A DNA stretch of 64,000 nt from Saxidomus purpurata (lineage: Eukaryota > Mollusca > Bivalvia > Venerida > Veneridae), in the NCBI GenBank assembly GCA_022818135.1, contig JAFMSR010000018.1:17160286-17224285 (forward strand), read 5' to 3'. The notes beneath the pieces were generated by a model. The model ran no database searches, was not told the origin of the DNA, and was given only the letters and a program-made list of their open reading frames with translations. The number at the start of each line of letters is the position of its first letter. Positions within the stretch are counted from its first letter, which is position 1. This document shows positions 21,365-31,774 of this stretch, in pieces. The position numbers were made by a program, and so were the translations under genes.

Positions 21365-24300
21365 TTTTCATACCTTCGTCATTAATTTAGCGTTATCGTC
21401 CAGTAAATACAATGTAATTAGAAAGAAGGCGTTCGACCTAACTGCAGTTTTGTTGTCTCATTCATTTCCTGAACGCATTACATGCATAAGAAAACCATCC
21501 CAAACGCGTTGTGGATGGGGAGATAGAAAAGGGTGGCAACTGGACTATGCTTTTATTGCATAAATGTCTCTTTCGCGGTAATTTTCCAATATATTATTCG
21601 GAAGGCTTTGATGTTGTACATTGGTGGTTTTCTTGTTTACGGGTTTTGCGTGGTTTATGCATTTCAGAAGGTCTATTCCTTCCCCACCTCTCCAATTATC
21701 GTGGAGATTTTTAAAAAAACAATCGAACTCTACTAAAGCCCCGTGGCTCTGCATGTGAATTTCCTATTATGCAACCAGACGCCCGCTTCTGTTCTGTGAC
21801 GGCTTTTAACAGGATGAGTTATGGGACAATGGGATATTTGGCGATATATTATTGCAGTTCTATGATCATTTCATGCCTGCCACACGTTAAAATCTCGTTT
21901 TACATTACGGCTAGTCGTACAAATCATTGATTTGCACACATTCTGTATTTCTGTACAACAAGTGCATGCATTTCTCCAAGGAATGGCGCAATTACGGGGA
22001 ATAATGTAACAATTGGCATGTGTATGTGTTTTCTTTGTTTGTTTAGTTCATATCTGTATGTCTGATTATTGAATGTCCGTCTCACACCCACCTATCATGT
22101 CTTCGTACCGTTGGATAAGCAGTTATCGTGAATATAAACCAGTTTGGTGTGGTCAAAGTGGAAACATTGAAGCAGCGTGCATTAATGTTTCTATTTTGTT
22201 TTTAGCTTGATGGTCTCCGTGCTATATATCTAAATTCTTCTTGTATTATTGTCTTAATAATTATAACGATATTATGTATTTTGTGTACTGACATTCAGTT
22301 GCAGAACTGTATCATGTGTCTCTGGTCATCTGTGCTGTACCTTTCATACAAGTTTATAGCTCTGTACATATTCCTTACTAAATGTTATTAAATCGTGAAA
22401 TTTGGCGCTGTTTAACACATTTGTTTAAATTAAAGTTCAAACTGTGTACGGAGAGCAAAATTTGAAAATTCAATTGATTTTTTTTTCCATATAATTACAT
22501 CATGAGATTATTTTGAAACCGAAAAAGAGCTTGTAATGCCTTTCTAATGCATGGGGAGACAATTTAAATTTAATGTGTACATTCTCCGCCAATAGTTACA
22601 GATTAAAATCTTTATCGTCACATCATTGTTCATGGTTTTATTAGACGTATGTATGACTCGTATACACCACAAATCATGCTTGACCGAATCAAACACTTCA
22701 ATGTAATCTACATAAACACGGACTGTCTATCTTCTCTTTTCTGCACATCAATCGTTAAAGTCATTACCTCATGTATATTCTGGACAGTTCACAATTTCTC
22801 CTTCCTTTATTTGTAACTTGAGATGGGCTTTGATTGAGACATATTTTTGGTAGAAAAATTTTCTAAAAGAAAAATAACTTCGAGAGAAGAGAGGCTTCTC
22901 TCAATATCAACAGACTGTTATAAGTCTAGCTTATCAACTATGATTGTACTGTAGTGTGCATTGAAGCCTTGGAACTATTTACATATCCAGTTCCACGCCG
23001 ACGGTATTATTTATGCATATTGAGCATTCACAGCAATACGTGACTTTCTGCAGCTTTAAGTCGGCAAAGGCATAACAAAACATTTAGAAATCTTTAGTTA
23101 GATTTAATATGACTGATGGAAGATGCACTTCAACTAATAGTTTAAACAAAATACTTGTATGTAGATGAAGTTAACGAGTTCATTACAATATGTACCGTGT
23201 AATCTGTGACTGTGAAGAAGCGGCCCCAGTAGATACTCCAGCAATTTTCGAAATCATAATTTTCAAGCAATCTGGCTATGTAAGCAAAAACCATATTGAA
23301 GTTTAGTTGAAAATCACAAATGTCTAACCACATCATCATGTCTGGCACACAACAGCGTTGTAGGTTCTTCATTGCAACCTAATTATCAATGCGACGTCTC
23401 CTTTTCTAAACTACAGCGCCACCCGGGCCGTCTTGGCGCTGTGTCGCTTTTTATAAAGTCCCCGCAATAATTCAACTATGATGTTGGCGAAATTATTTTA
23501 TCACGTTGGTATTAATGATTGAAATATGAACAACAAATTTAAGAAGCACGGTACTAAACTCCAAATTGTGTTTCCTTTTATTGAGACTTAGAAGTAGATA
23601 TGTCACAACTGTTTACGTAAGTGTAAATAAGGAAAATAATTCCCGAACAACATTAAACACAAAACCCACCAACAACCCGACACAGTACAATTAAGTTTCC
23701 GTTGAAGATTTTTTTATTTAATGTTTTACATTGTACACTCAACTTCTTTCAAATGTTTCGTTTTGGTGTGACCAATGGGTCTATGCTCGCCTCCACCAGA
23801 GATCTTATTTACAATAATAAATCTTTTCAGTCCTCCAAATTCGAGAAAAGGCAGCACCCTTTTAACATTAATATAAAATAATTACATAACTTTCTAATGT
23901 TACGCCTACCTGAACACCGTGTGGCATATTTCTCGTGGTATCGCTGTCTAAGTTGCGACCCGTCCCATGAAACCTACGCTTTGTCGCGGGGTTACTGAAA
24001 TGCTCTTTTCCAATTTTTAATCTGTAGACTGAAGTGTATGCTAGTTTTCAGCTCACTAAATCGTAGATGCCGTTATGTAATCCTTTTTTGTGCAGCTATA
24101 GGTTCAAAAACGCCCGCCTAAAAAGACACATTTTCATTACTTTTCACTTACATGTAGGTCTACTGTGATTTACTTTTATGGTTTTCAGAAAATAAATATC
24201 CAAGTAAGGAGGAGAGACACAGGGGGTGGGTAGGGGCAAAAAAGATTATTTAAGTTTAAATCTTCTCTAATTAGGCGTATGATGTATTAATACAGCATAT

Positions 24301-24430
24301 TCATATCCAAACGGAGTTTTTATGTATTTTTAAACTTGCATTTAAAAGTAAAACACACAGAAGTTTTAGACTGAAAAGATGAAAAATGCATATTTGAGCC
24401 TTTAGTTTATCTGACGTGAGTCATATATAC
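21365..24430. other. No gene recognised
   Basis: No supported coding frame. One short GC hairpin (ACAGCGCCA ... TGGCGCTGT) lies near 23412-23441. Otherwise ordinary AT-rich sequence upstream of the Unc13 promoter. Confidence 0.4.
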
Positions 24431-24432
24431 AC

Positions 24433-24487
24433 CAGGGTCCGTATAATATTACACGTATATCTAATATACGGACCCTGTATACATCTA
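24433..24487. repeat. Hairpin CAGGGTCCGTAT / ATACGGACCCTG
   Basis: Arms of about 20 bp with two bulges around a loop at about 24456. Lies about 90 bp left of a second hairpin that shares the GGTCCGT core. Confidence 0.75.
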
Positions 24488-24575
24488 AATGTAACATTTT
24501 CTTTGTGGTAAAAAATGGACCTTTTTGGACAGGGTGGTTTTAGGCACTGGGCCTTTTTGGAAGTGGGGCCTATCC

Positions 24576-24608
24576 ACGGACCTATATACAGTGTGTATAT
24601 AGGTCCGT
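24576..24608. repeat. Hairpin ACGGACCTATATACA / TGTATATAGGTCCGT
   Basis: Fifteen-bp perfect arms with a 3-nt loop, related to 24433-24487. GGACCTATCCGTG at about 27356 is a further relative. Lies about 300 bp upstream of the Unc13 5' region. Confidence 0.8.
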
Positions 24609-24878
24609 TGACCTATCCAATACTATAGTAACAGTATACCAGATGATGGGTAGGTTACGAGTAGGCCCCTACATAGACCTAACGATCGAGACTATATTTT
24701 ACGACACTTCAGCGTGATGTGTATGTTCTTGTAACTTCTGTCTGTTCAAAGTTCATTAATAATACACCCTCCACTCCTACACATATGGTTATTATTCCCT
24801 TAAATCAACGTATCTACTTAGAACCCGTTCCTTGAGCTATAAATGACAGTCCACATACCATTTAGTCTTGCGTTCTAT

Positions 24879-25067
24879 TCAGTTGTATCGACCCGTGCAT
24901 CGGCTAATGAATATTCAATTACGACTGTGACGTCACGATCCAAGATGGCGACCTACTGTGTCAACAATCACAATTAGCACATTAAATCTTGAAATTATTC
25001 CAAAATGATGGATTACGGATGAATTTAACGTGTTGGGATTTATACAGATTTAAAGATTTTCAAAATC
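24879..25067 (+). promoter_or_regulatory. unc13: Putative unc13 promoter and 5' leader with CRE, YY1 motif and two uORFs
   Basis: An initiator-like TCAGTT lies at 24879-24884. A perfect CRE TGACGTCA is at 24928-24935 and a YY1-type CCAAGATGGCG at 24940-24950. Two short upstream ORFs precede the main start. The first is 10 codons, begins within the YY1 motif (24945-24977) and reads MATYCVNNHN. The second is 5 codons (25005-25022) and reads MMDYG. The main ATG at 25068 has A at -3. YY1 motifs overlapping a start site are a known feature of TATA-less metazoan promoters. The actual transcription start is inferred, not shown. Confidence 0.5.
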
Positions 25068-25089
25068 ATGTCGCTTCTATGTATTTGCG
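25068..25089 (+). CDS. unc13: Unc13/Munc13 homologue, first coding exon
   Basis: Twenty-two coding nucleotides encode MSLLCIC plus the first base of a Val codon, and run directly into a consensus donor GTAAGT at 25090. With exon 2 the protein starts MSLLCICVKKAKLVGNT, very close to the N-terminus of vertebrate Munc13-1 (MSLLCVGVKKAKF) and other UNC-13 long isoforms. This stretch forms the first strand of the C2A domain, which in the family homodimerises and binds the RIM zinc finger at presynaptic active zones, where Munc13 primes synaptic vesicles. The start is set by the family match, the Kozak A at -3 and the donor. The assignment rests on a short but highly characteristic sequence plus two concordant splice junctions. 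Confidence 0.8.
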
Positions 25090-25540
25090 GTAAGTATGTG
25101 CACATAGCGGTGAGAAATAGGTCAAAATAATCAATTTTCCCTCCAACTGTCAAAACTATGGAATCATTGAGAATGAGAAATCACTGATCACGATCACGCA
25201 GTCTAACAGAAATTCTGTGTCTACTTATTTTCTGGTGTTTTTTAAAGATTATATTATTTATGTTGAGTCTAAATCATGCTTAAAAAGCTGGAACTTAAAG
25301 TGTACTTAATAATCTCTTTAAAACCAACTGGTCATTGACCCAGAATTAATGATAATGTATGGGTTCAGTCTGACTAAATGTCTGTGGGTTGGGGGCAAGG
25401 TATTGTTTATAAGTTTTGCTTTATGTAAAATTTTCTTCCGCTTCGCTATAGAGGTACGCTAACCGAACACACAGTTATCTCAATGAGCTCGATCAGGACT
25501 GCACTGATTCAACAGGCTTGGTACATGTATTAATTATGTC

Positions 25541-26286
25541 TCCCCCACCTCGGGGGGAGACATATTGTTTTTGCCCTGTCCGTCAGTCCGTCCGTCCGTC
25601 AGTCCGTCAGTCCGTCCGTCCATTCTTCGTTTCCAGACGATAACTAGAGTTCCTTTTGACCTACAGCTCTCAAACTTCATAGGATGAATGGTCTTATTGA
25701 GCAGATGATCCCTATTGTTTTTGGGGTCAGTAGTTCAAAGGTCAAGGTCACAGTGACCGTTGGTCAATTTCCTTTCCGGATGATAACTAGAGTTCCTTTT
25801 GACCTACAGCCCTCAAACTTCATAGGATGATTGGTCTTATAGAGCTGATGATCCCTATTGTTTTTGGGGTCAGTAGGTCAAAGGTCAAGGTCACACTGAC
25901 CGTTGGTCAATTTCTCGTTTCCGGATGATAACTAGAGTTCCTTTAGACCTACAGACCTCAAACTTCATAGGATGATTGGTCTTATAGAGCAGATGATCCC
26001 TATTGTTTTTGGGGTCAGTAGGTCAAAGGTCAAGGTCACAGTGACCGTTGGTCAATTTCTCATTTCCGGATGATAACTAGAGTTCCTTTTGACCTACAAC
26101 CCTCAAACTGGGGGAGTCCGTCAGTCCGTCCGTCCATTCTTCGTTTCGGGACGATAACTAGAGTTCCTTTTGACCTACAGCTCTCAAACTTCATAGGATG
26201 AATGGTCTTATTGAGCAGATGATCCCTATTGTTTTTGGGGTCAGTAGTTCAAAGGTCAAGGTCACAGTGACCGTTGGTCAATTTCG
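25541..26286 (+). repeat. 145-bp tandem modules with nuclear-receptor-type motifs (intron 1)
   Basis: Begins with a hairpin head CTCCCCCACCTCGGGGGGAG, then a GTCCGTCCGTC run. Units marked by GATAACTAGAGTTCCTTT follow, with markers at about 25641, 25784, 25929 and 26074 (spacing 143-145); a fifth at about 26155 comes after an abrupt restart of the GTCCGTCC head. Units end in TCAAAGGTCAAGGTCACAGTGACC. This contains AGGTCA half-sites and an inverted pair with 3-nt spacer (AGGTCAnnnTGACC), the layout of an estrogen-response element. One unit has the spacer CAC in place of CAG. Confidence 0.85.
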
Positions 26287-26619
26287 TTTGTAACATATTT
26301 TAATTGGAAGCTTAATAGAGAAGGCTTTACCCTTTATCATCTTGGAAAAACATTAAATATAGCAATTAACTCACTAGATATAAGTACAGGTTAAAGTTGT
26401 GTATATATTTTAATGAGATTATTACAAGAAAGTGGTAGCTTTATTTGTTACTAAGATGATAATGACAATTAGATTGCGTGTACTGTATCAAAGGTGATGT
26501 GACTATATTTTGTGTCCGCTCCATATCTCTTGTACCCCTTGAAGGATTTTAGAATAACTCACCACAAATGTTCACCATATTGAGACGATGTGCAGAGCGC
26601 ATACGTGTAACGACCACCT

Positions 26620-26675
26620 TTGTTCAAGGTCAAGGTCACAATTAGAGATCAAAAGTCATGTGACTGTATTTCGTG
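26620..26675 (+). repeat. Isolated module remnant with TCAAGGTCAAGGTCA
   Basis: A diverged relative of the preceding array, with direct AGGTCA half-sites but no TGACC partner. Only this fragment is recognisable; flanks are unclassified. Confidence 0.5.
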
Positions 26676-26994
26676 TCTGAACGAAGTGTTCAGCAACTGT
26701 GATGAGATGTAACAGACACATTCCCCACTCAACAATGGAATTTAATTATTTATCTTCACTTCTTCTCCACAATTATTTTATTTTAATATCCTGTCTCAGT
26801 ATTACAATCATTGACAAACTGCCATTTGGGAGACATTTGTTTTTGTGACAAAAATAACCATCTAGTTTGATATTGTAGTTGAATCGAGCCATTTCATCAA
26901 ACTTTGTCTGTTTTAGTGACCTTACCTTTGAAATATTACACCATTTAATGATTTAGATACTAAATCTCACTGCCTGTTACTGAATTATGATCAG

Positions 26995-27107
26995 TTTTAC
27001 AGGAAAAAGTAATTACAAAAAGGGGGGAAAAGCCTTCCCACTCCCAGTGTGGGGTTCAAACCTGTGACCCATGTGAATACTGAAAGATTACATACGTTCA
27101 GCTAACT
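26995..27107 (-). repeat. tRNA-derived SINE head, minus strand
   Basis: Read on the minus strand, GTTAGCTGAAC (A-box-like, 27097-27107) precedes GGTTTGAACCCC (B-box, 27051-27062). It belongs to the same SINE group as those at 29631-29757 and 30955-31080. Confidence 0.55.
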
Positions 27108-27469
27108 TAAGACTGTGAACAGATTTTCTTAAAATAAGGAAGAAACAAAATTGTGTGGTACTATAAACTTGTTATACAAAGATCTGCTGTCTAAAGCAGT
27201 ATGTAGTAATGATGGGGAGAAAGGGAACCAGACGTTTCGGCCCCAGTACGTTTCGGCCTCAAGAAAATTGTGATGACGTTTCGGCCACATGACATTTCGG
27301 CCTCACTTCACGTCCATTTCGGCCCCAATTCATATATAAGAGTCAATTATATCACGGACCTATCCGTGATTATATTGTTTCAATGTACATTTTTTTTTGG
27401 TCTTATGGTATAATCAAATATAAATATTGAATTATAAGTGGAATTTTAATTTTGTTATTGGTATTTGCT

Positions 27470-28115
27470 AACGATTACAATAATGAATCATTGTTATAAC
27501 AATATAGCTAGAAATGAAAGAAAATGCAAATTTTGCAATTTAAATACGGTGGAAAGTGAGTACCACTTCCTGCTAGTATGTCCTATTTATAAAGATTTAA
27601 GGAAAATATATTTTAATGGATATTTTTGTAAATGGCCAAGGTACATTAAACAAGTTTGACAAATTGATGTGTTCAACAAGTAAAAAAGTATGATGTAATC
27701 TTTTGAAATACATATATTTCGCAAACATTCGCAGACAAGATACTGACACAAGGAATTAAATTGTTTTTTTAAGACAATTCATTTATTTTCGTACCAATTT
27801 ATTTATGTATCACTATATATGCTACGTATATAGTTTTTCTGTGCATATATATTACCCTAAGTAACATCTTAAAGTATGCATTTAGACAGTTTATGCGTGT
27901 ATTTCAAAAACTTAACTTTCTATATATAATTATACTCCTTTAGGACTTTAGTCACGATTATAAAAAATCATTATAGCCTTTATATTTTTTGAAAAACTTC
28001 CTCAAGCTCCTCTCATTGAGAGACCATACTTCTACACTATAACTATAGTTTTGTGGCAAGAAGCATTGTAATGCTTAAATGCTTAATAAAATTTGTTGTT
28101 GATGATGATGTTGTT
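27470..28115 (+). pseudogene. 5'-truncated LINE: RT C-terminal Cys/His region plus 3' UTR
   Basis: The frame from about 27468 to 27659 reads RNERKCKFCNLNTVE, SEYHFLLVCPIYKDLR. This is the C-x2-C ... H-x4-C pattern found at the C-terminus of many metazoan non-LTR reverse transcriptases. It closes with a natural-looking stop after KQV. The following 450 bp is a 3' UTR-like region ending GCTTAATAAAATTTG and a short TTG/ATG repeat tail, as in LINEs that end in simple repeats. It sits inside the 27223-29622 element and carries nothing upstream of the last ~60 codons, so it is dead on arrival. Confidence 0.7.
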
Positions 28116-28629
28116 GAATTTCATTGGTGTTAAAGTGAATTACTCACAAAAAAATACAAGATAAATAACTCGTATTGAAATTATAATAACATTCCTTAAA
28201 GTGAATTTAAGTAAAATTGCTCTACGTGTTGTGACTCTTATACTGTGGATTTATTTCTTGTTTACTTTTTTATTTAAGACTTTGCTACACGGATAAACGG
28301 ATAATTATAGTTAAAAGCATGTCAGAGTTACTATCTAGGAAATTATATATGATTGTAATTATAGAGTTAGAATAAGAATTTACAGATGATGATATAGTTG
28401 CATTCTATTTTTTCTTGAACTATGTTGACCTATACGTTGATATAAAGTCCCAGATCACATTGATTTTACTAATATAGAAATTAAATTTAAGGGTAACATA
28501 ATCTACGTAATCTTCTATTCACTCTAAAATAATGGTGACCTATATGTCTTTTTGTTAGTATTTATTTAGCATTTCAACCGGTAATAATTCATAGTTAGTT
28601 GTAAATATGTTTCCGTATCTGTTTTAAAT

Positions 28630-28770
28630 ATATCTGAGGAAATTGTAAATGTGAGCCTGGAACTTGACATTTTTGCTGCTTCTCTGTAATGTCTTTTTAT
28701 ATTTTTGTTCAACAGCAATGAAAACGTTACTGCACTCGCTCTATAAAATAAATAAAGAAAGATAAAGAGT
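28630..28770 (+). repeat. Possible second retroposon 3' end
   Basis: ATAAAATAAATAAAGAAAGATAAAG at about 28742-28766 looks like an A-rich retroposon tail following a non-coding body. The start was not defined. Confidence 0.35.
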
Positions 28771-29630
28771 TTTTTTTCGTTTTTATGAAAAAGACATGTC
28801 GCTTTATTAATTCTCTATAATCATATATTGATTAGTAATAATAATTTTCTTTTTGACATCTTTAAATTTCTCTAATTATCACGCAGTGATTAATTGTTTA
28901 AATCATCGAAAAAGTCTGTCTGTGCTAGTTGATTGATTGAATTAAGTTGTTTGTTCACACATGTCATGCCTAATTCACACGTGCGTGTCATAACCACTTT
29001 AATTGTCATTAATGTTTAAGTAACAAACCAGAACAGAAGAACAGAAGTTAATTTATTACTCTCAATACATATAAACAAAACATGGGAGTTTCAGTTAATC
29101 ATGATAAAACAGTTATTATGATATGTAAATACAGTATGTTCTTCTTTTCTTTTGTTGTGTTAAATATTGTTTTGTGCATTTCTGTTCTTTTGTATAATAA
29201 TCTTTTGTTTTGTTGTGTGTATAATTGTTTTGTGCGCTTCTGTGTTTTGTATAGTAATCTGTCTGTTTTTTTTATTCTGTTTCTTTTTTTTCATGCAGTT
29301 ATCACTTTTCCTATTTACATACAATTTTATATCTAATAAAATAATGATATGAAAGTATATACTACTTATGTTTTCATATTCTTCGCTAACAACTCAACTG
29401 AAAGACACATCGATTTCAATTATCATTGTATTGATGCACGATGTGTTAAAACGTTAGAAAAGAAACATAAGCCGTATCCTTTTACATGTTTAAAACCACA
29501 TAATATGTCATTAGCTTTCTGGGGCCGAAATGTCATGTGGCCGAAACGGCAAAGGGGCCGAAACGTCGGGGCCGAAATGTCTTTGGGGCCGAAACGTCAT
29601 GGGGCCGAAACGTCTGTAATCCGGGAGAAA

Positions 29631-29757
29631 TATATCTACCCAGTACTGAGTTTGAAGTTATAATTAATTGAACCCATAACCTTTTGCTTGCAAGACAGAT
29701 ACTGTAACCAACTGAGCTAACCAAGCTTCTGGTTGATTAGATGTCTTGAATCACTAC
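29631..29757 (-). repeat. tRNA(Ala)-like SINE head, minus strand, broken by two transposons
   Basis: On the minus strand TTGGTTAGCTCAGTTGG is an A-box (plus 29708-29719), CTTGCAA looks like an anticodon loop (TGC, Ala) and ATGGGTTCAAT is a weakened B-box. Its tail side is continued left of the 2.4-kb element (about 27190-27222). Its head side is cut at CACTAC by the 29758-30792 element. Alignment with the uninterrupted relative at 30955-31080 shows both joins. Confidence 0.75.
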
Positions 29758-30792
29758 CAGGGCGTTCGGTAGACCCGAGCTCCCGGGTTTTGACCCGTGA
29801 AAATTTCGAAATACCCGTATTTGACCCGCGATAAAAACGCCCGACGAGTCATATTTGACCCGTAGGAATTTCCATTCATGCGTCGATTCTTTGGCGTACG
29901 TGTCAATCAACTTGTTAATTCCAAACACTCGGGCCGTTGCAACCTTTGACGCGTCAGAAAGTGAGAACGGAGGCGGAGCTTGTATTTTAATCTACTCGCT
30001 TTCAGTCAATCAGCGACGATCACGCACGTGCACATTGTCTCGGCTTGATAATGACGTAATCAATGGATGATTGGATTTAATTGACAAGCAATAAACACAT
30101 GTTCGGCATCTATTATGTGTAAAAGATGTTGTTAACACGCGGCATTTAAATGATGCAATGAAAAGAGTATGCGCATCATTTAATTAGATGATGATGACAC
30201 TCGAATTAGATAATTAGTTGATATTTTTTCGGCGGCCTAGACGAGTCATATATTCAAGTGTGAGATTCATCGCGAGTTTAAATTACTTGTAAGAGCGCAT
30301 TTATATTGACTTACATGTTGAAAGTTTAACTAACGTTATTTTCACTTCTAAGAGCCTTTCTTTTCCATCCTGCATAAAAAACTTGATATGGAAAGATAAT
30401 CAAAATAATGAGCCTTATAAATTCATGTCAAATAACCTTCAATATTTGTTAATTACAATAAAATCGCGGGGAAAAGGGACGAAAATCGCGGACATACGAG
30501 ATCGCGAAAATATGTGACAAACGGGAAACGACGTACATTTTAGCCTGGGAAAGGGATCAGCAGCTAGATCTATCTAATTTAAGAATTTTTTGAAAATATA
30601 ACAGTACAGCTTCAGAACACAGACTGAAAAAAAATGATGTGCCAGCGCTAGAGTACAAGGCTGGAAACCCTATGACCCATGGTTCGACCCTTAAAAATCT
30701 CACCTTGACTCTTGAAAATTTAATTTTGACCCTTGAAAATTTAGGCTGAAGAGTCAATGACCCTTGAGTTTCAAAGCCTACCGGACGCCCTG
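29758..30792. mobile_element. 1.0-kb hAT-like non-autonomous transposon
   Basis: Inverted ends CAGGGCGTTCGGTAG and CAGGGCGTCCGGTAG (minus strand), with CACTAC repeated on both sides (29752-29757, 30793-30798). Both ends carry subterminal TTGACCC(G/T)TGAAAATTT-type repeats. The duplicated hexamer is shorter than the usual 8 bp of hAT elements. No transposase frame. The interior has a CpG-rich stretch around 29935-30060, including GGAGGCGGAGC and TGACGTAA. Confidence 0.7.
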
Positions 30793-30954
30793 CACTACAC
30801 TCGAGCCCATCTGAACTGTGAAGGCTTTATTTTTCTGTGGAACTTGGCATCAACTGTTAAGATCTGATTTATGAAACCCCTTCAGATACTGTGTGCTTAT
30901 ATATTATTTCCTTCAGTTCCACTAAGTTGAACTTACCTTTAACTCTTGCTGCTG

Positions 30955-31080
30955 CTATACATGTACATGTAGTAACTTTGGGAAAAAGTGAGTGCAGGAT
31001 TTGAACCTGTTACCTGCTTGCAAGACAGACACAATAACATTCTTAGTTGACCTGGCTTCAGGTTTCTCAGATGCCATGAA
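30955..31080 (-). repeat. tRNA-derived SINE head, minus strand (uninterrupted)
   Basis: B-box on the minus strand corresponds to plus GGATTTGAACC (30997-31007). CTTGCAAG is the anticodon-loop region and the outer part is GCTTCAGG.TT...AGATGCC.TGAA.TCACTAC. It aligns with the broken copy at 29631-29757 and serves as its empty-site reference. Confidence 0.65.
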
Positions 31081-31368
31081 ATCACTACATACACAGTGTA
31101 ACTTGAGTTTTAAGTTAATTGGTCAAATGTGTATTGATGATGTCATAAGTGATAATTGAGAGAACTTACTTTGTAATGAGCTAAAACAAAGAAGTACCAA
31201 TGGCATGATGAGGGATTGAAGCTAGATCTTTGCTTGCATGATGTAAATATATTGCTGTTGCCAGATTTGATTTACTTCTTATAGAGCTGCCTTTTGCATT
31301 CTTTGTCAGGTAGTCTGATGATGTTATATAATGTACATTCCTAACAGAGCCTTTCTTTTTTATTTCAG

Positions 31369-31398
31369 TGAAAAAAGCAAAACTTGTTGGAAACACAG
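31369..31398 (+). CDS. unc13: Unc13/Munc13 homologue, second coding exon (30 nt)
   Basis: A pyrimidine-rich acceptor CTTTCTTTTTTATTTCAG ends at 31368 and a consensus donor GTAAGT starts at 31399. The 30 nt are read in phase 1: TG completes the Val codon begun in exon 1, then KKAKLVGNT, then one leftover G. The result VKKAKLVGNT corresponds to Munc13-1 VKKAKFDGAQ, of equal length. The remaining G can start a GAN (Asp/Glu) codon, as needed before the KFNTYV strand of C2A. Such a tiny exon is invisible to ORF length; splice sites, phase and family identity support it together. Confidence 0.8.
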
Positions 31399-31774
31399 GT
31401 AAGTTCTAAACAAACAAGTAGGTTTTCCAGTTTTCAAATATCTTTGTAATTGAAAGAGACTGTAAATAGGTTGTACATGAAAATAAGCATGCCTATTTTG
31501 AATTATAGTTGAAAGAACTTTACTTCCAAAGATGTGCAACGTATATCTCTGAGTGTTTACAACATGCAATAAAGCAAAAGTAGGACAAAAAGACCACCCA
31601 GGTCAATCTAAGGAAATACAGAAACATTCACTCATTTTCTGCAGCAGTATTTCAAACAGGGAAATACTCCACGGCTACTGTATAGTTTTAGAAGCCAGTT
31701 TCAAAATGTATTTCCCTGTTACAATTTCAGATTTAAAAGAAAATTCAATTTGGTCTTAGTAATGGACCTTTAAG

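Larger units (their letters stand above)
27223..29622. mobile_element. 2.4-kb DNA transposon-like element with GACGTTTCGGCC array termini
   Basis: Each end is a roughly 95-bp array of five to six GACGTTTCGGCCCC-type units in inverted orientation (27229-27333 and 29519-29616), starting CAG and finishing CTG. Unit order is conserved between ends, including CGGCCACATGACATTTCGGCC at matching places. The 8-bp word GGGAGAAA is present at 27215-27222 and 29623-29630, equally spaced from CAG and CTG. The flanks outside it join into a SINE, so the whole unit inserted there. An 8-bp duplication and CAG ends are hAT-like. The interior holds a LINE fragment and no transposase, so it is non-autonomous. 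Confidence 0.7.

Noticed and set aside
29082..29352. Two overlapping Phe/Val-rich hydrophobic frames suggesting a membrane protein
   Set aside because: They arise from a TTGT/TTTT-rich low-complexity stretch inside the 2.4-kb transposon and overlap in different frames.
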